Under the pieces are notes generated by a model. It was not told the DNA's origin and searched no databases. It saw nothing but the letters and a program-made list of their open reading frames with translations. From positions 1 to 60,940 of the forward strand of contig JAQUJJ010000004.1 of the NCBI GenBank assembly GCA_028681035.1: a stretch of 60,940 bases of DNA, given 5' to 3'. The number at the start of each line of letters is the position of its first letter. The first letter of the stretch is position 1. Shown in pieces: positions 7,825 through 16,742 of this stretch. A program made the position numbers and the translations under genes. This DNA comes from Candidatus Cloacimonadota bacterium. Lineage in GTDB: Bacteria > Cloacimonadota > Cloacimonadia > Cloacimonadales > Cloacimonadaceae.

Positions 7825-8758
7825 CGAAAATACTCCCTTGATCTATCGGATCATAGTTAGTCCACAACACTTCTCGCCTCGTCCCTTTTGTGGAATGGAT
7901 AGTTTTTTCTACTCCCAGTGTCTTTTTCCATTTTGGAGCTTGAAATAACTCATCCATAAGAGGATGTTCATATCCAGAGACTGCTACTTTGGCTATGCAG
8001 TTGTTCGCTACTTCGGCGAATTGTCTATGTTCTCTTTCGTCCATTTCGAAACCATAGGCATTGGAATCACCACGAGTCTCGTGTAAATAGGGTGGATCAC
8101 AATAGAATAGCGTTTCTTTACTATCATAAAGACGGAGGATGTCATTGGCTGGTCGATTTTCTATTTGTACCCTAAGAAGACGTTCAGCAATATCAGATAA
8201 TGCTTCTATACCCCCTAACCATCGTGATACAACACCTGACATTCCTGCTCTGCTTGTATCTTTGCAATTTGCCCATCTTCCCAGAGAGGCTGTCTGAGCT
8301 AATCCGGTGCGTGTTTGTCGTGCTCGAATGTAAAATCGCCTTGCTCTCTCAACATTGCAAATATCTTGTGGTACATCATTTACAGCAACATTATACTCTT
8401 CCCTCGAAAACGGAGTTAAGGATATTACTCTGATAAATTCTTCGTTCTGATCTCTAAAAATTTTAAAGAAATTAACGAGTTCACCGTCAATGTCGTTAAA
8501 TGTCTCAACAGGAGAAGGATAACGGTTTAGTAAAACAGCAGCAGATCCAGAGAATGGTTCACAATAATGGTGACATTCGGGCAACAGGGGTAGCAACCAA
8601 TCCAAATGCGAGAATTTACCCCCATACCAACCAAACACAATTCTTTTCCTACCTCTTTTTCTAGGAATTATGAGGTTAGAAACATTCTCCTTCTCTATAA
8701 AGTCCAAATAGATAGGAGAGCTTTGCCTTTTATTTGATTTAGCTTTGCTATTACTCAT
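7817..8758 (-). CDS. D12-class N6-adenine DNA methyltransferase (Dam-like)
   Basis: 313 aa. The AdoMet site is FGWYGGK (42-48) and EPFSGSAAVLLN (67-78), with the catalytic DPPY at 221-224, in the order of the Dam/DpnM D12 class. It would methylate adenine at the restriction target and protect the host. An N-terminal tail of about 35 polar residues precedes the domain. AAAGGA lies six bases before the ATG. It is the first gene of a two- or three-ORF minus-strand operon with the split nuclease. SacI itself pairs with a cytosine methylase, so the pairing with an adenine methylase is unexpected. Target sequence unknown. Confidence 0.88.
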   Translation of the reverse strand: MSNSKAKSNKRQSSPIYLDFIEKENVSNLIIPRKRGRKRIVFGWYGGKFSHLDWLLPLLPECHHYCEPFSGSAAVLLNRYPSPVETFNDIDGELVNFFKIFRDQNEEFIRVISLTPFSREEYNVAVNDVPQDICNVERARRFYIRARQTRTGLAQTASLGRWANCKDTSRAGMSGVVSRWLGGIEALSDIAERLLRVQIENRPANDILRLYDSKETLFYCDPPYLHETRGDSNAYGFEMDEREHRQFAEVANNCIAKVAVSGYEHPLMDELFQAPKWKKTLGVEKTIHSTKGTRREVLWTNYDPIDQGSIFDE

Positions 8759-9094
8759 TTGTATCCTTTAAGTTACTCATGTTGGTTCCTTGTTTAACCC
8801 GAGTTTCTTGTAGTTGCAATTCTAGCTATGTTAAAGTCAAATTCTAAGCTATAATGAGAAGAGCCTTTGTTTAAATGGCTTTCCACTCATGGGTTAATAA
8901 ACCTCCCATGATTAATCCTTCATAATAAGTCACTTGTTATTCACCCTATTGGATACCACAAGTTTCTATTCAACCACTATCTGTCAATCACAAATTTTAG
9001 CCGCATCTTTAGGCAGCCATTTTTTTGTTTATTGGGACAATAACCGCCCTCATGAAATCTAACATGAGGCATACGATGAAGTCGATTTGTGTCT

Positions 9095-9156
9095 AGAGTC
9101 CTTTGTGCCTATGCTAATTATATGTCCACCTATAACTTAATGACACACTGGACTTT
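9095..9156. repeat. ~60-base hairpin element, copy 1
   Basis: Arm AGAGTCCTTTGTGCC (9095-9109) and arm GACACACTGGACTTT (9142-9156), imperfectly complementary, 32 bases apart. The inner part, TATGTCCACCTATAACTTAA, is shared with copy 3. Confidence 0.6.
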
Positions 9157-9176
9157 ACATGAAAACTGTATGTTTT

Positions 9177-9238
9177 GGAGTTCAAGGTGCCTCTACTATC
9201 TTCATATATAACTGTAACTTAGCGGCACCTTGGACTTT
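9177..9238. repeat. ~60-base hairpin element, copy 2
   Basis: GGAGTTCAAGGTGCC (9177-9191) pairs with GGCACCTTGGACTTT (9224-9238); nine inner bases pair perfectly across a 32-base loop. The arms differ from other copies but remain complementary. Confidence 0.7.
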
Positions 9239-9259
9239 ACATGAAAGCGATTTGTGTCT

Positions 9260-9321
9260 GGAGTCCTTTGTGTCTATGGTAATTATATGTCCACCTATAA
9301 CTTAAGGGCACACTGGACTTC
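9260..9321. repeat. ~60-base hairpin element, copy 3
   Basis: GGAGTCCTTTGTGTC (9260-9274) against GGCACACTGGACTTC (9307-9321). The interior is nearly identical to copy 1. Confidence 0.6.
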
Positions 9322-9391
9322 AGGACACACTTTCATTACCAGTAGCGAAGGCAAGGTTTCAGTCAAGTTCAAATAACAAGGGGATATCGCT

Positions 9392-9453
9392 GAAGTCCAA
9401 AGAGCCAATAAACTATAGGTATATATGAAGATAGGAATGGCTCTTTGAACCCC
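9392..9453. repeat. ~60-base hairpin element, copy 4
   Basis: GAAGTCCAAAGAGCCA (9392-9407) pairs with TGGCTCTTTGAACCCC (9438-9453), ten bases perfect. Bases ~9371-9460 are almost the same as 26487-26576. Confidence 0.75.
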
Positions 9454-9640
9454 AGACACACTTTCATTATCGGTAGCGAAGGCAAGGCTTCAGTCAAGTC
9501 CACGATTATCATATCTAAAGCTCTATCTTCCATTTGCATAGCTAATGTTGAAGTCCAGCCTGCCATCAAATTATCGTGCATGTACAAACATAAAAGTCTA
9601 GCATAACTGAGGAAGCATGTAATGATAAGTCTGGCAGGAA

Positions 9641-9697
9641 GGACTCCAAACAACTTGAAGGACTCCAAACAACTTGAAGGACTCCAAACAACTTGAA
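9641..9697. repeat. Tandem repeat, 19-bp unit GGACTCCAAACAACTTGAA
   Basis: Three exact copies (9641-9659, 9660-9678, 9679-9697) followed by a decayed partial copy. GGACTCCAAA resembles the arm of the hairpin elements just upstream. Confidence 0.85.
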
Positions 9698-9728
9698 ACA
9701 CTCCAAAAATAAGACTCCGCACCTACAA

Positions 9729-9797
9729 GAATTGCCCTATCATTGCCCACTCAATGCCCTTGTCGTGGGCAATGGGTGGGCAATGATAGGGCAATTC
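9729..9797. repeat. Large palindrome (GCCCTATCATTGCCCACT family), copy 1
   Basis: Arms of about 30 bases (9729-9760 and 9766-9797) starting GAATTGCCCTATCATTGCCC and ending with its complement, loop about five bases. Two other copies lie at 34392-34474 and 56961-57036. Confidence 0.85.
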
Positions 9798-9821
9798 AAG
9801 CAAGGAAGCGGCAAGTTTTGA

Positions 9822-9850
9822 TTGACAAAAAAAAGCCCTTTCAGAACCTG
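9822..9850 (+). promoter_or_regulatory. Possible promoter of tRNA-Arg
   Basis: TTGACA at 9822-9827, 35 bases before the mature tRNA 5' end. The -10 position (around 9844-9850) has no good match, so only the -35 half is convincing. Confidence 0.35.
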
Positions 9851-9861
9851 ACTTCAAGCGT

Positions 9862-9938
9862 GCGCCCTTAGCTCAATTGGATAGAGCATCTGACTACGGA
9901 TCAGAAGGTTTGGGGTTCGAGTCCCTTAGGGCGTGCCA
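9862..9938 (+). tRNA. tRNA-Arg (anticodon ACG)
   Basis: The acceptor stem GCGCCCT (9862-9868) pairs with AGGGCGT (9928-9934), discriminator G, CCA encoded at 9936-9938. The anticodon stem TCTGA/TCAGA encloses the loop CTACGGA with anticodon ACG at 9896-9898. The D-arm GCTCAATTGGATAGAGC and the T-loop TTCGAGT are canonical. The A at position 34 would be read as inosine after TadA action, decoding CGN codons. Confidence 0.95.
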
Positions 9939-9949
9939 CTTTTTAACTT

Positions 9950-9973
9950 GCCAGCAAATGCTGGCTTTTTTTT
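9950..9973 (+). terminator. Terminator of tRNA-Arg
   Basis: GCCAGC-AAAT-GCTGGC (9950-9965) followed by eight T, twelve bases after the CCA end. It lies between the tRNA and the ABC transporter gene, so the two are probably separate units. Confidence 0.85.
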
Positions 9974-9986
9974 ATGGGTTCGTAAT

Positions 9987-11897
9987 ATGGATAAGCATCG
10001 CAGTTCTCAAAACCGCTGGACGAATATCATCCTAATCTATAGGATGATGCTGAAATATTGGCATTATATGATATCGGGCTTTGTGTCCATGTTGTTATTT
10101 GCCTTGTTTAGCGGTGTTAGTATAACTCTGGTAATTCCGTTGTTTGATTACATTTTCACCCCTACTAAAGCAGCAATTCTTTATCCCAATGCCAGTAGTT
10201 TTTTAAGCGCAGTCAGCAGTGCGGTTGGGGAACATTTCCGCTCCGAAGGCAGCTTGATAGCGGGTTTACAGCAATACCAAGATATCTTGGGTAAGCTGCA
10301 ATACATTATGCTGCATGCCGATTCCCTATCTTTACTATACATTTTATGCGTGTTTGTTTTTGTTACTATCTTCCTCAAAAATGTCTTCTTTTTATTGCAA
10401 AAAGTATTGTTTACTCATTTAAGAGGGGCAACTATTCGCGATGTGCGGAACTATATGTTTAGCCGTTATTTAAGCCAGCCCTTGGAGTTTTTTGGACAGA
10501 ACCGAGTTGGTGATGCCATTGTGCGCATGGTGAATGATGTGGAAATCGTTAGCGAGCAGTTAATCAATTCTGTGTTTAATGCACTGCGGGAGCTGGCTAC
10601 GATAATCATCTTCGCCCGTATTGCTTATTTACTAAATGCAGAACTCTTTCTTTACAGCATCATTGTATTACCGCTTTTCTCGCTAACGATATCTCTATTA
10701 GGCAAAAAGATAAAGAAATATGCCCGCCGCATTCAAGAGCAGCTTTCCACACTGTTTTCCACCGTGGAAGAAGTGCTGAACAGCATGAAAATCGTGCAGG
10801 CATTTCGCCATGAGGATATTGAGAACAAGAACTTTAGCCAGATAAATAACCGCCATTTCCACATGTGGAGTAAGGCACAAAACTATGGTGCATTAAACAC
10901 GCCCATTTCAGAAGTTAATTCTGCTATAACCGGCATCGTGGTAATCATTATTGGCGGTAAAATGATACTGAATCCCGGCAGTGGCTTTAGTTTGGGTGAT
11001 TTCACTGCTTTTCTTTTCGCACTGTTCTCCATGCTGCATCCACTGAAAGTAATCACCCAAGTTTACACCGAAATAAGGAAAGCATTGGTTTCATTAGACC
11101 GCATTGCATTGGTTATGAACCAAGTATCTGAAATTAAAGACAAGCCCGATGCCGTATCCAAGAAAGACTTTTTGTCCCAAATCAGTTTCGAGCAAGTAAG
11201 CTTTCACTATAAGCCCAATAAACCGGTGCTGAAAAGCTTAAGTTTTACTATTCCCAAGGGCAGCAAACTGGCTTTGGTAGGTGCAAGCGGGGGTGGAAAA
11301 ACCACTATTGCCAACCTGATAAACAGGATGTATGACGTGAAACAGGGAAGCATCAAAATAGATGGCACAGACCTGCGCGATATCAAGCTGGATGACTTGC
11401 GCAGCTTGTTTGGCGTGGTAACCCAAGAATCCATCCTGTTTACTAAGTCTGTACGAGATAACATCGCTTACGGCAGCCAAAAGGAAGTAACTGACGCCCA
11501 AGTAAGCAAAGCTGCCAAAATTGCTAATGCAGAAGAGTTTATAAACGAATTGCCCAACCGCTACGATGAAGTGCTGGGCAGCAAAGGCTCAGATTTATCG
11601 GGCGGACAAAAGCAAAGGCTGTGCATCGCTCGCGCCATAGTTGCCGACCCGCCAATCCTTATCTTCGACGAAGCTACTTCCGCTCTGGATACAGATAGCG
11701 AAAAAAAGGTGCAGGATGCCATCAATGAAGCCACCCGCAACCGCACCGTTATTATGATTGCGCATCGGCTTTCCACGGTGCTAAAGGCAGATAAAATAGT
11801 GGTGTTGGAAAAAGGCGAAATTGTAGATTGTGGTAGCCACAAAGAACTGTTACAAAGCAGCAAACGGTATCAACAACTATATCAGAAACAGAGCTAA
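9987..11897 (+). CDS. msbA: MsbA-like ABC transporter, fused membrane and ATPase domains
   Basis: 636 aa exporter half-transporter. The N-terminal ~370 residues hold about six transmembrane helices (two pronounced ones at ~25-50 and ~100-125). The ATPase has Walker A GASGGGKTT (~432-440), signature LSGGQKQR, Walker B PILIFDEATSALD and the switch His in IAHRLST. MsbA-type homodimers flip lipid A-core across the inner membrane, fitting the LPS/glycan genes downstream. ATG 9987 was chosen; the frame extends to 9933, but that would overlap the tRNA and its terminator. A polysaccharide or peptide exporter of the same family is the alternative. Confidence 0.85.
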   Translation: MDKHRSSQNRWTNIILIYRMMLKYWHYMISGFVSMLLFALFSGVSITLVIPLFDYIFTPTKAAILYPNASSFLSAVSSAVGEHFRSEGSLIAGLQQYQDILGKLQYIMLHADSLSLLYILCVFVFVTIFLKNVFFLLQKVLFTHLRGATIRDVRNYMFSRYLSQPLEFFGQNRVGDAIVRMVNDVEIVSEQLINSVFNALRELATIIIFARIAYLLNAELFLYSIIVLPLFSLTISLLGKKIKKYARRIQEQLSTLFSTVEEVLNSMKIVQAFRHEDIENKNFSQINNRHFHMWSKAQNYGALNTPISEVNSAITGIVVIIIGGKMILNPGSGFSLGDFTAFLFALFSMLHPLKVITQVYTEIRKALVSLDRIALVMNQVSEIKDKPDAVSKKDFLSQISFEQVSFHYKPNKPVLKSLSFTIPKGSKLALVGASGGGKTTIANLINRMYDVKQGSIKIDGTDLRDIKLDDLRSLFGVVTQESILFTKSVRDNIAYGSQKEVTDAQVSKAAKIANAEEFINELPNRYDEVLGSKGSDLSGGQKQRLCIARAIVADPPILIFDEATSALDTDSEKKVQDAINEATRNRTVIMIAHRLSTVLKADKIVVLEKGEIVDCGSHKELLQSSKRYQQLYQKQS

Positions 11898-12040
11898 AAA
11901 TGCTTTGTGCTTGACACATGCACCACAGATTAAAGATGGAATATTATACTGCTTTAGGACAATATTGAGAGGCTAAACGTGAAAACTCTTAACATATTAT
12001 TCCAAAGTATAGGCTCTAAACTACTATAGGGATTTGATAT

Positions 12041-12985
12041 ATGAAGATTAGTGGATTTTCTTTTGTGCGCAATGGCATAAAGCTTTACTATCCCATTGTA
12101 GAGGCAATAAGAAGCATATTGCCCCTTTGTGATGAATTTGTGGTTGCCTTGGGTAAGGGTGATGAAGACGATGATACCAGAGATAGAATCGTTGCCATCA
12201 ATGATCCCAAAATTAAGATAATTGACACTGTTTGGGATCCCAAATATTGCAAACGCGGGGCAATAAACAGTTGGCAAACCGATATTGCCATGAAGGAATG
12301 CAGTGGAGATTGGCTATTTTACTTGCAGGCAGATGAAGTGGTGCACGAAGCAGATCTACCAATTATTAAATCCCGCTGTGAAGAGCTGTTAAATGATCCT
12401 GAAGTGGAAGGGTTGATCTTCAATTACAAGCATTTTTGGGGAGATTATCAGCATTACCATAATGGTCATGGCTGGTATCCATACGAGATTCGGATTGTGC
12501 GCAATCTGCCCAAAATCCATTCTTATCAAAGTGCTCAGTCCTTCCGTTATTTCGAGGTTTACGACCACCCTCGCCAAGAAACCAATACCCGCAAACTAAA
12601 GGTTGCCTTGGTTAATGCTCGCATTTTTCATTATGGTTGGGTTCGCCCGCCCCATTTAATGCAAAATAAACGCAGAGCCTTAGATTCGGTGCATTGGGGA
12701 AGAGATAAGGCAGAAGAATACTACGAAAAAGCTCCCCAATACTTTGATTATGGGCCATTGGATAAACTGGGGATTTTCCGTGAATCACACCCTGCTGTAA
12801 TGGCACAAATGATCAAAGACATGAACTGGATGGATAAATTACAATTATCAGGCAAACCTTCTCCCTACCGTGAACCTCATAAGCACGAAACCCTGAGAGT
12901 TAGATTGTTAAGCTGGTTTGAGCGAAACTTAAACGGGGGAAGACAAATGGGAACTTTTAAAAACTACCAGCTGTTGGATAAATGA
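12041..12985 (+). CDS. Glycosyltransferase, GT2-like
   Basis: 314 aa. It starts MKISGFSFVRNG, with an acidic QADE (in FYLQADEVVH) standing at the nucleotide-sugar/metal site and a GT-A-like N-terminal half. The C-terminal half is rich in aromatic residues (HYGWVRPP) and carries no membrane segment. It is the first gene of the plus-strand glycan operon that runs to 20479. It overlaps the next gene by four bases (ATGA). Donor and acceptor are unknown; a role in building the surface glycan is inferred from the neighbours. Confidence 0.8.
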   Translation: MKISGFSFVRNGIKLYYPIVEAIRSILPLCDEFVVALGKGDEDDDTRDRIVAINDPKIKIIDTVWDPKYCKRGAINSWQTDIAMKECSGDWLFYLQADEVVHEADLPIIKSRCEELLNDPEVEGLIFNYKHFWGDYQHYHNGHGWYPYEIRIVRNLPKIHSYQSAQSFRYFEVYDHPRQETNTRKLKVALVNARIFHYGWVRPPHLMQNKRRALDSVHWGRDKAEEYYEKAPQYFDYGPLDKLGIFRESHPAVMAQMIKDMNWMDKLQLSGKPSPYREPHKHETLRVRLLSWFERNLNGGRQMGTFKNYQLLDK

Positions 12986-13815
12986 CCATTAGCCTCATTA
13001 TTCCTGTTTATAATCGTTTGAACTTATTGGAAAAGTGCTTGGCTGCCGTTCTTAAGCAAGAGCTGCCTCCTAATGAAATAATCCTAAGTGATGACGGCTC
13101 TACAGAGGATATCTTGAAGTTTTACAGGGAGATAAAGATGCTTTCTCCTATTCCCTTAAAGCTTGTTGCTCAGGAGCATACTGTATTCAGGGCAGCCCGA
13201 GTCCGTAATAATGGAGTTTCTGTTTCTACGGGTGATTTGTTGGTTTTTATCGATCAGGATATTATTATCCCCCCCTTGTATATTAGGACTGTTGCAGATT
13301 GCATAGGCAGAAATCGCTTCCTTAGTGCTTACCCGATTCGCTTATCAGCAGCACAATCGAAGATAATAGACCTTAATGTAATTGCTAATGGCAATTTTGA
13401 AAACTATCTTCTTCCACCTCAAATTGCAAAAATGCGTAGCCAATATAGAAAAGATTATTTCGCTTATCTTCTGTGCCACTATTTGCATATTGGCGGCCAT
13501 GGAGCAAAGCTTCGCAGCGGAGTTTCGGCGATCCTTAGAGATGATTACGAAAGGGTAAATGGATACGATGAGAAATTTGAAGGCTGGGGCGGAGAAGATG
13601 ATGATTTGGGTAGAAGACTGCTTGCCTTGGGCAAAGTGGGGTTTAACTTTGGTTACCCATGCTATCCCCTGCACCTTTTTCACGAACCCAACCATGTTAA
13701 CTTTGGCAGGGTAAACACTCTCTATTCACGAACTACCAAAAAAAAAATCAGCAGACATAACTACCGTTGCAAATCTGGCTTGGATGATAAGCGCGAGGAT
13801 GTGCAAACGTGGTGA
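12982..13815 (+). CDS. Glycosyltransferase family 2, galactosyltransferase-like C-terminus
   Basis: 277 aa. SLIIPVYNR and LSDDGSTED are the GT2 nucleotide-binding stretch, DQDI the metal site, and [13 protein letters not shown] (about residues 195-207) is the Glyco_transf_7C / chondroitin-polymerase-type acceptor-side motif. It starts within the stop of the previous gene and its last seven bases overlap the longest possible frame of gmd. It likely adds one sugar of the surface oligosaccharide at the cytoplasmic face. Confidence 0.85.
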   Translation: MTISLIIPVYNRLNLLEKCLAAVLKQELPPNEIILSDDGSTEDILKFYREIKMLSPIPLKLVAQEHTVFRAARVRNNGVSVSTGDLLVFIDQDIIIPPLYIRTVADCIGRNRFLSAYPIRLSAAQSKIIDLNVIANGNFENYLLPPQIAKMRSQYRKDYFAYLLCHYLHIGGHGAKLRSGVSAILRDDYERVNGYDEKFEGWGGEDDDLGRRLLALGKVGFNFGYPCYPLHLFHEPNHVNFGRVNTLYSRTTKKKISRHNYRCKSGLDDKREDVQTW

Positions 13816-13841
13816 GAGAAATTTTAGATAAAGAGATGAGT

Positions 13842-14993
13842 ATGAAAACAGCACTAATTACCGGTGTAACAGGTCAGGATGGAGCGTATCTTGCAGAGCT
13901 ATTGCTCTCCAAGGGATACAAGGTTGTTGGGTTAAAACGCAGAGCTTCAATGTTTAACACTGCTCGCATAGATCATCTTTTTTCGGCAGAGCGTTTTGGA
14001 AATAAAGCTTTTGACTATGCCTATGTTGATATGACTGATTCTTCTAACATCATCCGCCTGATTAAAGAGATAGAACCAGATGAAATCTACAATCTGGCTG
14101 CTCAATCTCATGTAAAAGTAAGCTTTGATACTCCCGAATATACTGCTAATGCCGATGGCATTGGAACTCTTAGACTCCTGGAAGGCATAAGAATATTGGG
14201 GTTAGAGAAAAAGACCAGATTTTACCAAGCATCAACTTCCGAACTATTTGGGAAGGTTCAAAGCATTCCACAGAACGAAAACACACCCTTTTATCCGCGC
14301 TCACCCTATGGGGTAGCAAAGCTTTATGCCTATTGGATTACGGTTAATTACCGTGAAGCTTATGCTATGCATGCCAGTAATGGAATTCTGTTTAACCACG
14401 AATCACCAGTTAGGGGTGAAACCTTTGTAACCCGTAAAATTACCCGTGCCATAGCTAATATCGCCATGGGGTTGCAAAAGACCTTGTACCTTGGGAACAT
14501 GGAAGCAAAGCGGGATTGGGGGCATGCTAAAGATTTCGTGATGGCAATGTGGCTAATGTTGCAGCAAGATACTCCCGATGATTATGTGATTGCTACGGGG
14601 AAAATGGCTTCGGTGAAAGATTTTGTGCTTATGTGCTGCAGTGAGGTAGGGATAGAAATTGTCTTCACCGGTGAAGGTGTAAACGAAAAAGGGATAATAA
14701 ACAGATTGGACTTACCAAAGCTTAAACAAGCAACCCAGATGGACAATCTACAACACTTGCAAACCGGACAATGTATTGTTGCTATCGATCCTTATTACTA
14801 TAGACCCACAGAGGTGGAATTGCTGCTTGGTGACGCTTCCAAAGCTAAAGCAAAACTTGGCTGGGAATGCAGCTATGATCTTGAAATGATAGTACAAGAA
14901 ATGATGACCAATGATATGAGGCTCACCCGTAAAAATGAACATCTAAAAAAGGGTGGGTTTAGCTCGTGTTTAAGTATGGAAGATATTCAATAG
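13842..14993 (+). CDS. gmd: GDP-mannose 4,6-dehydratase
   Basis: Short-chain dehydrogenase-type enzyme making GDP-4-keto-6-deoxy-D-mannose, the precursor of GDP-fucose and related sugars. Seen: NADP site [25 protein letters not shown] (catalytic Thr/Glu), the Tyr-x3-Lys in [12 protein letters not shown], and the family block [18 protein letters not shown]. 383 aa is normal. ATG 13842 fits the Rossmann start and is preceded by GAGATGAG; GTG 13809 and ATG 13836 are in-frame alternatives. GDP-fucose synthase lies at 20486-21520 on the other strand, completing the pathway. Confidence 0.93.
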   Translation: MKTALITGVTGQDGAYLAELLLSKGYKVVGLKRRASMFNTARIDHLFSAERFGNKAFDYAYVDMTDSSNIIRLIKEIEPDEIYNLAAQSHVKVSFDTPEYTANADGIGTLRLLEGIRILGLEKKTRFYQASTSELFGKVQSIPQNENTPFYPRSPYGVAKLYAYWITVNYREAYAMHASNGILFNHESPVRGETFVTRKITRAIANIAMGLQKTLYLGNMEAKRDWGHAKDFVMAMWLMLQQDTPDDYVIATGKMASVKDFVLMCCSEVGIEIVFTGEGVNEKGIINRLDLPKLKQATQMDNLQHLQTGQCIVAIDPYYYRPTEVELLLGDASKAKAKLGWECSYDLEMIVQEMMTNDMRLTRKNEHLKKGGFSSCLSMEDIQ

Positions 14994-15002
14994 GAGACCC
15001 AG

Positions 15003-15542
15003 GTGAGTTACAAAGATATCCAAGTAATAAAATCAAAGATGTTTGAGGAAGTGATAGTAATCAAGCCAGATATTAGCACAGACCTGCGGGGGAATATTTA
15101 TACAACCTACAACGAAGAGTTTTATAAAGAGATTCTACCCCAAGGACTTCACTTCATGCACGATAAATTCGCCACTTCTAAACACAATGTTTTAAGGGGC
15201 TTGCATGGCGACAGCAAAACATGGAAATTGGTTTCCTGCGTGTGGGGTGAATTATACGAAGTTGTAGTAGATATGAGACCAGAATCTATAACTTACAAGA
15301 AATGGGAAGCCTTTACCCTTAAAGCAGAAGATTATTCCCAGGTGCTTATTCCACCAGGTTTCGTTAATGGTTATTATGTAGTTAGTAGCCATGCAGTTTT
15401 TCATTATAAACTGGCATATTCTGGTGATTATATTGATGCAAATGAACAGATCACCGTCCTATGGAACGATCCTTCACTTAGTATAGATTGGCAGTGCAAG
15501 AATCCCATACTGCAAGCAAGAGACCTAATGGAGCCCAAATGA
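15003..15542 (+). CDS. RmlC-like cupin, deoxysugar 3,5-epimerase or isomerase
   Basis: 179 aa. NVLRGLHGD contains the catalytic His of RmlC, GELYEVVVDMR and VLIPPGFVNGYYV follow in family order, and FHYKLAYSGDY holds the Tyr position. True RmlC works on dTDP-4-keto-6-deoxyglucose, but no RmlA or RmlB is in the window, so a related nucleotide sugar is possible. GTG start at 15003 with AGGAG at 14992-14996. Its stop overlaps the ATG of the aminotransferase gene (ATGA), so the two are probably made together. Confidence 0.8.
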   Translation: MSYKDIQVIKSKMFEEVIVIKPDISTDLRGNIYTTYNEEFYKEILPQGLHFMHDKFATSKHNVLRGLHGDSKTWKLVSCVWGELYEVVVDMRPESITYKKWEAFTLKAEDYSQVLIPPGFVNGYYVVSSHAVFHYKLAYSGDYIDANEQITVLWNDPSLSIDWQCKNPILQARDLMEPK

Positions 15543-16723
15543 TTGATACAAATAACCCTTCCCTTGCTATCAATGGTGGCAAACCTGTAACCAGAGAAAC
15601 CATATTAATCCATAAACCTTTTTTGGATAATGCAGATCGAACTGCCATCCTGAATGCTTTTGATTCTACTTTTATATCTGGTGATGGACCAGAGTGCCGG
15701 AAATTTGAAACAGCCCTAGCAGAATATGTGGGCGTGAAGCATGCCTTGTTTCTAAATTCGGCAACCTCCGCCCTTGAACTGGCTTTTAGATTTAAGAATT
15801 TCCCCGCTGGTTCAGAGGTTATTGTTCCATGCTTTACCTATACATCCACGGCATTGGGAGCTTTGTATAACAACCTTAAAGTGAAGCTGTGTGATGTCTA
15901 TGCAGATAACGGGAATATTGATTGCAGCAAGCTGGAATCTCTGATAAACAGCAGAACTGTAGCCATTGCCCCTGTGGACTACACCGGAAATCCTGCTGAT
16001 ATGGATGAAGTGAACCGCATTGCTATGAAACATGGCTTATTTGTTGTTCACGATACCGCTCAATCACTGGGATCAGAGTATAAGGGCAAGCGTACAGGTA
16101 GCCTGGCGGATGTATCCACCTTCAGTTTTCATGGTACCAAGAATATTACCACCGGTGAAGGCGGTGCAATTACCACGGATGATGATGCCATCGCTGCCAG
16201 AATAAGAATCATGCGCGAGAAAGGGACAGATAAACACAGTTTTATCACCGGAAACATCACTCGTGGCTTTTATGAATATGTGGATATAGGCAATTCTTAT
16301 GTGCAATCTAACCTTTTGGGGGCACTGGGGCTAAGCCAACTAAACAAAGTGGATGTGGTAAATAGCAAACGTAAGGCTATAGCAGAGAAATACCTTGATA
16401 AGTTGCAAGGCATTGATGGTTTGGATTTTATCCAGAATACTGAGGGAGCTACCCCAAACTGGCACATCTTTGGCATTCTTGTTCCTCCTGAACATAAGTA
16501 TTGGATTATGGATGCTCTACGCGCTGAGGGCGTAAATGCTAATGTGCACTATAACCCTTTACACCAAAACACTCTGTACAAAAGCTATGGAACCGATGCA
16601 GATTACCCTGGTGCAGTTTCCTTCTTCAACCGCTTACTAAGGTTGCCTCTCTACCCGGGACTCCAGGATTATGAAGTGGAATTGGTGTGCCAGGCGGTTA
16701 GAAAAGTGTTTTGTGAAAGCTGA
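15539..16723 (+). CDS. DegT/DnrJ/EryC1-family sugar aminotransferase (WecE-like)
   Basis: 394 aa PLP enzyme. FSFHGTKNITTGEGGA carries the PLP Lys (SFHxTKN as in WecE/RffA), FLNSATSALELAF the phosphate site, and VVHDTAQSLGS the ring-stacking Asp. REKGTDKHSFITG and GNSYVQSNLLGALGL also resemble WecE. It would transaminate a 4-keto-6-deoxy nucleotide sugar with glutamate as donor. The start at 15539 overlaps the RmlC-like stop; an in-frame ATG at 15488 would bury it in the preceding gene. Since gmd lies upstream, GDP-perosamine synthesis is an alternative to a dTDP-sugar route. Confidence 0.87.
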   Translation: MIDTNNPSLAINGGKPVTRETILIHKPFLDNADRTAILNAFDSTFISGDGPECRKFETALAEYVGVKHALFLNSATSALELAFRFKNFPAGSEVIVPCFTYTSTALGALYNNLKVKLCDVYADNGNIDCSKLESLINSRTVAIAPVDYTGNPADMDEVNRIAMKHGLFVVHDTAQSLGSEYKGKRTGSLADVSTFSFHGTKNITTGEGGAITTDDDAIAARIRIMREKGTDKHSFITGNITRGFYEYVDIGNSYVQSNLLGALGLSQLNKVDVVNSKRKAIAEKYLDKLQGIDGLDFIQNTEGATPNWHIFGILVPPEHKYWIMDALRAEGVNANVHYNPLHQNTLYKSYGTDADYPGAVSFFNRLLRLPLYPGLQDYEVELVCQAVRKVFCES

Positions 16724-16742
16724 TCTTGGCTGCTAATAATCC

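Larger units (their letters stand above)
8759..9821. other. Gene-free, repeat-rich region between the R-M locus and tRNA-Arg
   Basis: About 1.1 kb without a convincing gene. It holds four ~60-base hairpin elements, a 19-bp tandem repeat and a 69-bp near-perfect hairpin (listed separately). A 117-codon minus-strand frame at 9369-9722 runs through these repeats and has no family motif. 8759-9060 shows nothing recognisable beyond the probable promoter area of the methylase gene. Confidence 0.6.

Noticed and set aside
9369..9722. 117-codon minus-strand frame near tRNA-Arg
   Set aside because: It runs through the hairpin and 19-bp tandem repeats, which explains its openness; no family resemblance.
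9933..9986. Longer start for the MsbA-like gene
   Set aside because: It would begin inside the tRNA 3' end and run through its terminator; ATG 9987 is the natural start.
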